Shown here piece after piece: positions 1 through 5,439 of a DNA stretch of 5,519 nt (position 1 is its first letter; each line of letters starts with the position of its first letter). The translations under genes and the position numbers were made by a program. The notes beneath the pieces were generated by a model that saw only the letters and a list, made by a program, of their open reading frames with translations, ran no database searches and was not told where the DNA came from. This DNA is from Phycisphaera sp. (GTDB lineage Bacteria > Planctomycetota > Phycisphaerae > Phycisphaerales > Phycisphaeraceae): NCBI GenBank assembly GCA_029287335.1, contig JARFRI010000339.1, positions 1 to 5,519 of the forward strand. Reading direction: 5' to 3'.

Positions 1-458
1 GCGATCGTGGTGGGATCGGTGGTGTCGTCGTCGGCGGTGTTGATCAGGAACTGAACGAGTACCAGGCCGAGGATGAGGATCGCGGCGGCGCTGGCGAGGT
101 ATCCAGCGCGGGCTTTGGCGGCTTGCAACGCGGCGTAGCCGATGACCTTGCAGGCGTGCTTGAAGGAGATCGAATCCCGCTCGGCACGATCGGTCTGGCT
201 TGTATCAAACTGCGTGATGGGAAACGCGATGGGCTCGGCAGCTTCCTCGGCTTCCAGGAGTGAAGCGAAAATCGCCGAGGCGTCCAGCGTCTTCTGCTCG
301 CTTGCCAAGAGGCGATCGATCAGGCCGTACTCCGCGAGGATGCGCGGGTTGGCCTTGTCTTGCCGTAGCCAGGCTTCCATGGCCTGGATCACCTCGGGGG
401 AGGGGTCGCCTGCAAAGTAGGCCTTGAGCAGGTTGTCAACGTCTTGGGGCAGACTCAT
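1..458 (-). CDS. Membrane anti-sigma / FecR-like protein, C-terminus cut by window edge
   Basis: The frame is open from an ATG at 458 to the left edge, giving 152 complete codons with no stop, so the gene is partial. Residues about 8-53 form a helical segment (LLKAYFAGDPSPEVIQAMEA, then WLRQ and a PRILAEYGLIDRLL stretch). This resembles the N-terminal cytoplasmic segment of planctomycete FecR/LamG-type proteins encoded after ECF sigma genes. A single membrane segment lies at about 119-139 (GYLASAAAILILGLVLVQFLI, broken here only by description), followed by an Asp/Thr-rich start of an external region. The start overlaps the sigma stop codon as ATGA (455-458), which implies translational coupling, and a GGGGGA sits about 6 nt upstream. 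Inferred role: it holds the sigma factor inactive at the membrane until an outside signal arrives. The domain that would name the family (FecR, jellyroll or other) lies outside the window, so the anti-sigma role rests on position and topology. Confidence 0.75.
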   Translation of the reverse strand, partial: MSLPQDVDNLLKAYFAGDPSPEVIQAMEAWLRQDKANPRILAEYGLIDRLLASEQKTLDASAIFASLLEAEEAAEPIAFPITQFDTSQTDRAERDSISFKHACKVIGYAALQAAKARAGYLASAAAILILGLVLVQFLINTADDDTTDPTTI

Positions 459-967
459 TGCGTGTCCCCCATCTGTTTGTTGACGCACTCACGCAGGGCG
501 GTGCGGATGCGGAAGAGCATGGCGTTGACGGCTCGGCCGTTGGTGCCGACCTGTGCCGCGATCTGGTCTTGCGAGAGTTGGCGGGCGTAGCGCAGATCGA
601 TCACGCGGCGGTGGCGGTCGTTGAGCTTATCCATACAGACACGCAGCGCGTCGAGTCGTTCATCGACTTCGGGTTCGAGTTCGACGTAGGCGTCGGTGAG
701 CGATTCGAGGATGTCGCTGGAGAAGACGATCGGGCGACGGCCCTGCATGCGGTAGACCTCGGCGATGCGCTGGCGAGCGATGCCGATCAGCCAGGCGATG
801 AACGGTCGGCTGTGGTCGTACTGGTCGAAGTGAGTGGTGGCCTGCTTGGCGACTTCCTGGATGATGTCGTCGGCAAGCGATTGATCCGAGACGTGGACAC
901 AGACAAACCCACCCAGCGCGTGCTGCGCGTCAAGCCAAAGCTCGGTGAAGTTTTTCTTGTCGGTCAT
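455..967 (-). CDS. ECF-type RNA polymerase sigma-70 factor
   Basis: A 170-residue protein, the usual size for an extracytoplasmic-function sigma factor, which directs RNA polymerase to a small stress or surface-signalling regulon. Region 2 spans about residues 8-76. It includes the LADDIIQEV helix (31-39), the core-binding part, and FIAWLIGIARQRIAEVYR (56-73), the -10 recognition helix. A short acidic linker (about 85-104) replaces region 3. Region 4 spans about 105-163, with LNDRHRRVIDLRY (115-127) and the helix-turn-helix LSQDQIAAQVGTNGRAVNAM (131-150) for -35 binding. The pattern matches the Rhodopirellula/Verrucomicrobium sigma family (TIGR02989-like) by eye. The ATG at 967 is the first in frame and agrees with family length, but no clear Shine-Dalgarno precedes it. 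It is co-transcribed with the membrane gene starting at 458. Its target genes cannot be told from this window. Confidence 0.93.
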   Translation of the reverse strand: MTDKKNFTELWLDAQHALGGFVCVHVSDQSLADDIIQEVAKQATTHFDQYDHSRPFIAWLIGIARQRIAEVYRMQGRRPIVFSSDILESLTDAYVELEPEVDERLDALRVCMDKLNDRHRRVIDLRYARQLSQDQIAAQVGTNGRAVNAMLFRIRTALRECVNKQMGDTQ

Positions 968-1028
968 TGGCTTGAAGGGTGCTTGTGAACGGTTCTGGAA
1001 CGTGATGTCGCATCATGCACGGGTTGTG

Positions 1029-1050
1029 AGGCAGTCCGTGCCTGTAGGCA
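1029..1050. promoter_or_regulatory. Alternating small inverted repeats in the sigma gene leader
   Basis: AGGCA (1029-1033), TGCCT (1039-1043) and AGGCA (1046-1050) are arranged so that the middle arm can pair with either outer arm. The site lies 62-83 bases upstream of the sigma start at 967. A further odd dyad, TGATG-TCG-CATCA, sits at 1003-1015. Both are of operator size, and the surrounding 968-1178 stretch is less GC-rich than the genes, as expected for a promoter region. I could not identify a convincing -35/-10 pair. The arms are short enough that chance is possible. Confidence 0.25.
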
Positions 1051-1178
1051 TAATGCAAAAACAGCGCTGATGTAACGCGGCAATCTCAAAAATAACGATA
1101 AATAGGTACCAGAATCGATCGGTATCACTGAGATGCCACGATTTGTCCCCGAAATGGATGGCATTCTTCGCAGGCAAC

Positions 1179-1204
1179 AAAAAACCCCCGCCTTGCGACG
1201 GGGG
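1179..1204 (-). terminator. Intrinsic (Rho-independent) terminator of tig
   Basis: Read on the minus strand, CCCCCG (1204-1199) and CGGGGG (1190-1185) form a perfect 6-bp GC stem with an 8-base loop, followed directly by six T (1184-1179). It begins 28 bases beyond the trigger factor stop codon (1232-1234). It separates the trigger factor transcript from the sigma/anti-sigma unit downstream on the same strand, so that unit probably has its own promoter. Confidence 0.9.
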
Positions 1205-1231
1205 CTCTTGATCGTTGCGTTGGAGATCGAC

Positions 1232-2725
1232 TTACTCAGCGTCGTCTGACTTCTTGGTGGTCGTTTTCTTCTTGCTTGTCTTCTTTTTCGTGGTCTTCTT
1301 CTTGGTCGTCTTTTTCTTGGCCTCCGGCTTCGCGCCGGCTTGCCCTTCGACCTCGGTCACCTTGGCCTGCTCAAGGATCTTGTCCAGCGTCTTCTGCTCG
1401 CGGAGTTGCAGGTAGAGCTGTTCGATCTGGCCTTGCTGGGCCATTTCCTGACGCAGCTTGTCGGGGCGTCGGCCCTGTTGCATCGCCATCATGGCGATCC
1501 GGCCGTTGAGCTCCTGCTCATCGACGTCGATCTCCAATTCCTTGCTGGCCTTGTCGAGGATGAAGAACTGCTTGAGTTGGCGGGCGGCCTGCTCTTCGCT
1601 TTCGCTTCGCATGTCGGCGAGCTTGGCTCGGACTTCTTCTTCCGGCACGCCGCGGTACATCATCTCCATGCCTTGACGCTGGAGCACGCGAGACGCCTGC
1701 TGGTCGGTGATGCCCTTGGGCAACTCAAGCTCGACCTTGTCAACCAGCGCATCGGTGAGCTGCTGATAGACGTCGGCCTGGCTGTTCTGCTCGGCACGCT
1801 GCTCGAGCATCGCCTTGACGCGCTCCTTGAGTTCGTCTTCGCTTTGCAGACCCATTTGCTCGGTGATCGACGCGACCGTTGCGGCTTCGATGCGATGCAC
1901 CGTGCCGATGGTGAGCTTGAGGGTGATCGGCTGTTCGCGGATCTTTTCGTTCTCGTGAGCCGATGGGCCTGTCATTGAGACGACGACCTCGTCGCCCGCG
2001 GTTTTGCCGGTGAGGGTCTTGCCGAGGTTCTCGACAACGATGCCCGCGACGTGGCCCTTGTATTCTGCGGATTCGCCGTTGACCAGCACGTGGTCCAGCG
2101 GCACTTCCTGGATGACTTCGGCATCATCGCCCGCGTCTTTACCCGCAAAGATTTTCACTTCGACGCCTGCGTAGTCGCTTTCTTCGATCTTGGCGCCTTC
2201 CGGCGTCGTGGGCTTGCCGCTCTGCTGACACATCCGCTCGATCTCGGCATCGACATCGCTGTCGCCGACCGGCGTGATCGTCTTGGTGACTTCGAGGCTG
2301 TCGTACTTCGGCAGCTTCACATCAGGCGTGATCTCGACCTTGACGGTGAAGGTCAGGTCGCCGGACTCGGGCAACTCGATCTTGTCGGCACCTTCGACCT
2401 GCGGATCGCTCAGCGGGTCCAGGTCGTTGTCCTGAATGGCCTGGGTGTAGCTCTCGCTGAGGAGCTGGGTCTTGACGTCGTCGCGGACGTGGCTGGCGAA
2501 TCGCTTCTCCAGCAGTCGGCGGGGGGCTCGGCCTTTGCGGAAGCCCGGGACGACTGCTTCGTCTTCGAGCGAGCCGTAGCTGGTCTCGATTTTCGCCTTG
2601 ATCTGGTCCTCGGGGATGGTGATGGTGAGCGACTTACAAGCCGGGCCCGCGTCTTCGATTTTGACGTCGAAGGTCAGGGTCTTTTCGGTTTCGGTTTCTT
2701 CAACGGTGGTGGTATCGTCAGCCAT
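1232..2725 (-). CDS. tig: Trigger factor, ribosome-associated chaperone
   Basis: Trigger factor sits at the ribosomal exit tunnel and shields nascent chains. This protein has 497 residues, against about 430 in E. coli; the excess lies partly in a tail. The ribosome-binding domain is at about 17-145 and carries the signature GFRKGRAP (61-68), whose GFRxGxxP loop contacts ribosomal protein uL23. The FKBP-like prolyl isomerase domain is at about 184-278. It is poorly conserved: the region matching the E. coli IPGFEDGIKG stretch reads IVVENLGKTLTG (229-240). The helical, SurA-like C-terminal arm domain is at about 280-457. Residues 470-492 form a lysine/threonine repeat tail. The ATG at 2725 is fixed by a strong AAGGAGG 7 bases upstream. 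The gene ends at its own terminator (1179-1204). clpP and clpX, which often follow tig, are absent; the next gene is an unrelated sigma factor. Confidence 0.96.
   Translation of the reverse strand: MADDTTTVEETETEKTLTFDVKIEDAGPACKSLTITIPEDQIKAKIETSYGSLEDEAVVPGFRKGRAPRRLLEKRFASHVRDDVKTQLLSESYTQAIQDNDLDPLSDPQVEGADKIELPESGDLTFTVKVEITPDVKLPKYDSLEVTKTITPVGDSDVDAEIERMCQQSGKPTTPEGAKIEESDYAGVEVKIFAGKDAGDDAEVIQEVPLDHVLVNGESAEYKGHVAGIVVENLGKTLTGKTAGDEVVVSMTGPSAHENEKIREQPITLKLTIGTVHRIEAATVASITEQMGLQSEDELKERVKAMLEQRAEQNSQADVYQQLTDALVDKVELELPKGITDQQASRVLQRQGMEMMYRGVPEEEVRAKLADMRSESEEQAARQLKQFFILDKASKELEIDVDEQELNGRIAMMAMQQGRRPDKLRQEMAQQGQIEQLYLQLREQKTLDKILEQAKVTEVEGQAGAKPEAKKKTTKKKTTKKKTSKKKTTTKKSDDAE
1250..1318 (-). 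repeat. In-gene repeat coding a KKKTT-type lysine-rich tail of trigger factor
   Basis: Residues 470-492 of trigger factor consist of four tandem pentads, KKKTT, KKKTT, KKKTS and KKKTT, followed by TKK and the acidic end SDDAE. The DNA is correspondingly purine-rich on the coding strand, with AAG/AAA and ACC/ACG/ACA codon alternation. Such tails resemble those of histone H1-like and other nucleic-acid-binding bacterial proteins. Whether this one binds rRNA or DNA is inference. Tandem structure makes the copy number prone to change between strains. Confidence 0.85.
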
Positions 2726-2732
2726 GGCCGTG

Positions 2733-2739
2733 CCTCCTT
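2733..2739 (-). promoter_or_regulatory. Strong ribosome binding site of tig
   Basis: The minus strand reads AAGGAGG, then 7 bases (CACGGCC), then the ATG at 2725. This is the only near-perfect Shine-Dalgarno sequence in the window. It fits a highly expressed chaperone and fixes the start. Confidence 0.9.
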
Positions 2740-3007
2740 AAGGCAAGGTTGCTGTGGGGCGTTGTTTATCGGTTCCGTGGGGAGGAAGGTATAGGGGAGC
2801 CGGTTGACCCACGCCAGCCGCTGCGCCCACACGCATACGACGGTATCTCAACCGGGCCCAACATTGTCGCTCAAGCGGGTAGGGCGGTCAAGCCGAGGCT
2901 TAAGCAAGCCTGATCTCGCAGCGCTCTGCAACCGATCTTAAACTTGTGGGTAAGACCGCAATAGAGCGGGGTCCGCCGCGTTGATCTGTTGCCAATCCCG
3001 TCTCGAT

Positions 3008-3011
3008 GGAG
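3008..3011 (+). promoter_or_regulatory. Ribosome binding site choosing the start at 3021
   Basis: GGAG lies 9 bases before the ATG at 3021. An earlier in-frame ATG at 3006 overlaps this GGAG and has no such element before it. The 3021 start also leaves a clean signal peptide (MNHPLKH followed by the hydrophobic core), so it is preferred. Confidence 0.55.
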
Positions 3012-3020
3012 CCCCGACCT

Positions 3021-4043
3021 ATGAATCACCCTCTGAAACATCTGGTCTTTGCGATGCTGCTGGCGGCGGTGGTCGTGCCTGTGGCAACCGCCTTGGAGAC
3101 CGAGGATGACAAGGCCCTCGAAGAGCGTCGCGAAGAGGCCCGCATCGAGCGGCTCTGGGTCCTCAACTGGCGCACCTTCGCCCCGAGCTTCCTCGAGCAC
3201 GACGGTAAGTTCATCTGCGTGCCAGGCTACGAACGCAGCAAGCCCAGCAGCCTCGGCCAAACGACCAGCGAATACCGCAGCGCGTCTCAATGGACACAGA
3301 CCTACGACGACGAGCGAGGCAAGGAAGTCTCCCGCAAGCTGACCAAGCCCGAGGAAGAGGCCTTCGTCGCGGTCGCGATGATCCCCCAGGTCAAGGTCGG
3401 GCAGTACGGCTACATCCATTCGGGAATCATCAAGGAGATCGTTGACGATAAGACCGTTGAACTCGAAGACATCTGGCTCGTCGACGCCGGCGCTCTGCGT
3501 GAAGAAAAGCAGAAGCTGAAAGTCGAGCTGTGGGGCGAGGTCCTCAAAGATGTCGAAGATGCCATCCGCGACCGCAAAGGTAAGCGCAAGAGCAAGTTCC
3601 ACGACCGCCGAATGATCGAGAACGACGCGATCGACTGGGGCTATGAGGTCCGCGAGGAAGCGAGCGATCGTCAGCGGGACAGCGTGTTCTCCCGCTACGC
3701 ATGGGTCGTCCAAGGCTACGCCACGGGCAACCTGAAGGAAAACGCCCGCTGGCCCTCCGAGAACGCCAAGGCGCCCGGCCTGCAACTCATCGTGGTCGAG
3801 GTGAAAGACCGCACCGTTACCGCCGTCCCCGCCGCAACGCTGAGCAAAGGCATCACCGAGTTGCAGTTCATCGATTACCTGCGGTCGCGCGATATGAACA
3901 AGGCCGCCTTCGTCGAACTCGTCACCGAGGCCAAGCGCGAACACCGCGGCGACTACGTCGCCCATGTCCTGGCCGACATCACCGGCAACGCCATCACGAA
4001 AGCGCCAGAAGACGTCAACAACGAAGTCGAACTGGCCGAGTAA
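3021..4043 (+). CDS. Exported protein of unknown function
   Basis: I do not recognise the family. From the ATG at 3021 it has 340 residues. Residues 1-24 form a Sec signal peptide: a basic start MNHPLKH, a hydrophobic core (8-24) and an A-T-A cleavage site before LETED. There is no lipobox cysteine and no later membrane segment, so the mature protein is probably periplasmic or secreted. It is soluble and highly charged, with a Glu/Arg-rich helix at about 27-46. A short beta-rich segment at 121-155 (PQVKVGQYGYIHSG, then IIKEIVDDKTVELEDIWLVD) resembles a small barrel-type motif I associate with planctomycete exported proteins. A basic patch, DRKGKRKSK, lies at 184-192, and an alpha-helical C-terminal part at about 279-325. 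Only one cysteine (66) remains in the mature chain. A 364-codon frame on the opposite strand (2871-3965) is a shadow. Transcription is convergent with the reductase gene. Function cannot be assigned. Confidence 0.85.
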   Translation: MNHPLKHLVFAMLLAAVVVPVATALETEDDKALEERREEARIERLWVLNWRTFAPSFLEHDGKFICVPGYERSKPSSLGQTTSEYRSASQWTQTYDDERGKEVSRKLTKPEEEAFVAVAMIPQVKVGQYGYIHSGIIKEIVDDKTVELEDIWLVDAGALREEKQKLKVELWGEVLKDVEDAIRDRKGKRKSKFHDRRMIENDAIDWGYEVREEASDRQRDSVFSRYAWVVQGYATGNLKENARWPSENAKAPGLQLIVVEVKDRTVTAVPAATLSKGITELQFIDYLRSRDMNKAAFVELVTEAKREHRGDYVAHVLADITGNAITKAPEDVNNEVELAE

Positions 4044-4057
4044 AGCAAAAGTTGCAT

Positions 4058-4181
4058 TCTTTCTCCATCGGGTGCCACATCGCGTCTATCAGGACGCTTT
4101 GTGGGAATCACTCAAAGACAAATCAAGAGCACTTCACACCCAGCGGCCTGATCGCCGCGGAGTGGCACCCATGGGGAAAAA
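4058..4181. repeat. Long imperfect inverted repeat between convergent genes
   Basis: Arms 4058-4113 and 4127-4181 are complementary around a 13-base A-rich loop (4114-4126). My hand alignment gives 42 Watson-Crick and 2 G-U pairs out of 55, with one bulged C (4069). The best block is GGGTGCCAC (4070-4078) against GTGGCACCC (4162-4170), and a second is ATCAGG (4088-4093) against CCTGAT (4147-4152). It lies 14 bases after the plus-strand stop (4043) and 24 bases from the reductase stop (4206), so transcripts from both sides would enter it. Neither side ends in a T-tract, so it is not a textbook terminator. It could be a bidirectional 3'-end structure, a MITE-like element or a structured RNA. 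Confidence 0.75.
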
Positions 4182-4205
4182 CATCTGCGCATGAAACGCA
4201 ATCCC

Positions 4206-5138
4206 TCACGACTGTTGCGACGCATCTAACACTTTGAGCTGCTCATACAGCATCCGCATCTTCGGCACCGCGCAGCCCGCCGCCTCGGCCCGCCGCACCG
4301 GCTCGCCGTAGATCGCCTCGATCTCCATCGGCCGACCCATCTCACGATCGATCATCATGCTCGGCTTGTACGCGTCCATGTTCCGCGTGTTGTTCAGCAT
4401 CGTCTCCACAAACGACGTCGGGATCGTGTGCCGCACCACCGCCCGCGCCGCCGAAACCACCTCGAACATCAGGTCCGCGACCAACGGCTCAACCCGCTGC
4501 ATCAGCACCGAACAGTCCACCCCCAGCACCGCCGCCAGCCCGTTGTAAGGCACGTTCCACACCAGCTTCTCCCACCGCGCCGCGGGTAAATCCTCCGCCA
4601 ACTGCACCCGTACGCCGCCGGCCTCGAAGTCTGATGCGATCGCCTTCATCCGCTCACTGATGCCGCGCTTGCCAAACTCGCCGAGCTTGATGTGGTCGAA
4701 CCGATCCTGCTTGATGTGCCCCGGCCCGACCCTGTTCGAACACAAAAAGCACAGCCCGCCGAGCACCTTCTCCGCGCCCACCACCGCCGCCGCCTCGTCC
4801 TCCGGCCCAAGCCCGTTCTGCAACGTCAACACACAGCCATCGTCCTTCACCACGCCCGGCAACAGCTCGGCCAACAGCGCGTTGCTCGTGGACTTCAGCC
4901 CAACGATCACCACATCGCAGCAAGGCATGTCGGATACCGCGCGGTAGGCGTGGACGTCAGGCAGCGTGATGTCGTCGTGCTGCGTGGACTCAACGACCAG
5001 GCCGTGCTTGGCAACGTGTTCGTAATCCGAGTGCAGCAGGAAGTGAACCTCGGCCCCGCCATGCAACAGCCGAGCCCCGTAATACCCGCCTAAGGCACCA
5101 CTGCCGATGATCGCATAGGTAAGAGGTCGCTGACTCAT
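4206..5138 (-). CDS. panE: 2-dehydropantoate 2-reductase (ketopantoate reductase) family
   Basis: Ketopantoate reductase uses NADPH to reduce 2-dehydropantoate to pantoate in cytoplasmic pantothenate/CoA synthesis. From the ATG at 5138 the protein has 310 residues, close to E. coli PanE (303). An N-terminal Rossmann fold carries GSGALGG (12-18). K82 and N108 (in QNGLG) match E. coli K72 and N98. The C-terminal helical domain has the catalytic lysine K191 in KLVWNVPYNGL, N195 and N199, and S260 and E272, matching E. coli S244 and E256. An in-frame ATG at 5216 would add 26 residues without family resemblance before MSQRPLTYAIIG, so 5138 is chosen. There is no strong Shine-Dalgarno. The gene stands alone, with no panB or panC nearby. 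The family has paralogs acting on other 2-oxo acids, so the family call is firm but the exact substrate is less sure. Confidence 0.88.
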   Translation of the reverse strand: MSQRPLTYAIIGSGALGGYYGARLLHGGAEVHFLLHSDYEHVAKHGLVVESTQHDDITLPDVHAYRAVSDMPCCDVVIVGLKSTSNALLAELLPGVVKDDGCVLTLQNGLGPEDEAAAVVGAEKVLGGLCFLCSNRVGPGHIKQDRFDHIKLGEFGKRGISERMKAIASDFEAGGVRVQLAEDLPAARWEKLVWNVPYNGLAAVLGVDCSVLMQRVEPLVADLMFEVVSAARAVVRHTIPTSFVETMLNNTRNMDAYKPSMMIDREMGRPMEIEAIYGEPVRRAEAAGCAVPKMRMLYEQLKVLDASQQS

Positions 5139-5347
5139 CCATGTAAGCCTATCAAACTCGGTGCGATCGCATCTGACTCGGGTGGCCGGGGTCGATTCCG
5201 CGAGCCCCCGGAACAAACCACAATCGATGAACGACAGGGTGGTAGGTTCCGTGGGGTCGCTGAAGCTCCACCATAGCCACCCCTACAAATGTGACAGATG
5301 CGTTTGCCCTGCGATCAAACCCGCAACCCTCCGGCGGCTGGGCTTGA

Positions 5348-5356
5348 TGTTAAAAT
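5348..5356 (+). promoter_or_regulatory. Extended -10 promoter of the tRNA gene
   Basis: TG-T-TAAAAT (5348-5356) matches the extended -10 pattern TGnTATAAT with one change. It ends 9 bases before the tRNA 5' end (5366), so transcription would start just before the tRNA. No -35 hexamer is visible at 16-18 bases upstream, which extended -10 promoters can tolerate. Confidence 0.45.
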
Positions 5357-5365
5357 CGTCCACCC

Positions 5366-5439
5366 GCCCGCGTAGCTCAGCAGGATAGAGCAGCGCTATA
5401 CTAAAGCGCAGGTCGTTGGTTCGAATCCAATCGCGGGCA
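5366..5439 (+). tRNA. tRNA with arginine-type body and anticodon ACU
   Basis: The 74 bases fold into a complete cloverleaf. The acceptor stem is GCCCGCG/CGCGGGC (7 pairs), the D stem GCTC/GAGC, the anticodon stem GCGCT/AGCGC (5 Watson-Crick pairs) and the T stem GTTGG/CCAAT, with loop TTCGAAT. The variable loop is short (5 bases). The discriminator is A73 (5439) and no CCA is encoded. The anticodon loop is ATACTAA (5398-5404), so U33 is at 5399 and the anticodon 34-36 is ACT (5400-5402), formally AGU (Ser). The short variable loop rules out a normal tRNA-Ser, which has a long arm. A20 (5385), C35, U36 and A73 are bacterial tRNA-Arg identity positions, and the body resembles tRNA-Arg(UCU). I therefore call it arginine-type with an abnormal base 34. 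It could be a variant, a decayed copy or a base error. That it is a tRNA gene is near certain; its isotype is not. Confidence 0.9.

Larger units (their letters stand above)
2726..3020. other. Divergent intergenic region between tig and the exported-protein gene
   Basis: This 295-base gap must hold the promoters of two divergent genes. On the minus strand a TATACC (around 2790) is a possible weak -10 for tig, with no good -35. Toward the plus-strand gene there are small hairpins: AGGCTT-AAGC-AAGCCT (2896-2911), GCAG-CGCT-CTGC (2918-2929) and CCGC-AATAGA-GCGG (2956-2969). None has a T-tract. They may structure the 5' leader of the plus-strand gene, but I do not recognise a known riboswitch or leader family. 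No protein gene is supported here. Confidence 0.5.

Noticed and set aside
142..420. Plus-strand 92-codon open frame
   Set aside because: Antisense to the membrane partner gene, whose minus-strand frame stays open to the edge and overlaps the sigma stop.
458..988. Plus-strand 176-codon open frame
   Set aside because: Antisense to the sigma factor, which has clear region 2 and region 4 motifs.
964..1164. Minus-strand 66-codon frame ending with an ATGA overlap on the sigma start
   Set aside because: The overlap is tempting, but third codon positions are not GC-biased as in the neighbours, there is no domain or ribosome site, and the stretch looks like a promoter/leader region.
1340..1978. Plus-strand 212-codon open frame
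   Set aside because: Antisense shadow of the trigger factor C-terminal domain; Leu/His-rich composition typical of reversed coding.
2771..2782. 12-base word GGTTCCGTGGGG repeated at 5245-5256
   Set aside because: Both copies lie upstream of minus-strand genes, but about one such repeated 12-mer is expected by chance in a window this size, and the flanks do not match.
2051..2794. Plus-strand 247-codon open frame
   Set aside because: Antisense shadow of trigger factor; repetitive Asp/Leu/Val/Gly composition and no domain.
2871..3965. Minus-strand 364-codon open frame
   Set aside because: Fully antisense to the exported-protein gene. It has no signal, no recognisable domain and no ribosome site, and long antisense frames are expected opposite GC-rich codons.
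4082..4097. GCGTC-TATCAG-GACGC hairpin followed by TTT as a separate terminator
   Set aside because: The T run is only three bases and the hairpin lies inside the left arm of the larger inverted repeat, which explains it better.
5139..5216. N-terminal extension of the reductase to an ATG at 5216
   Set aside because: The added 26 residues precede the Rossmann strand, which normally begins within the first few residues in this family, and no ribosome site supports 5216.
5152..5274. Minus-strand 40-codon frame upstream of the reductase
   Set aside because: Short, no ribosome site, and composition not clearly coding.
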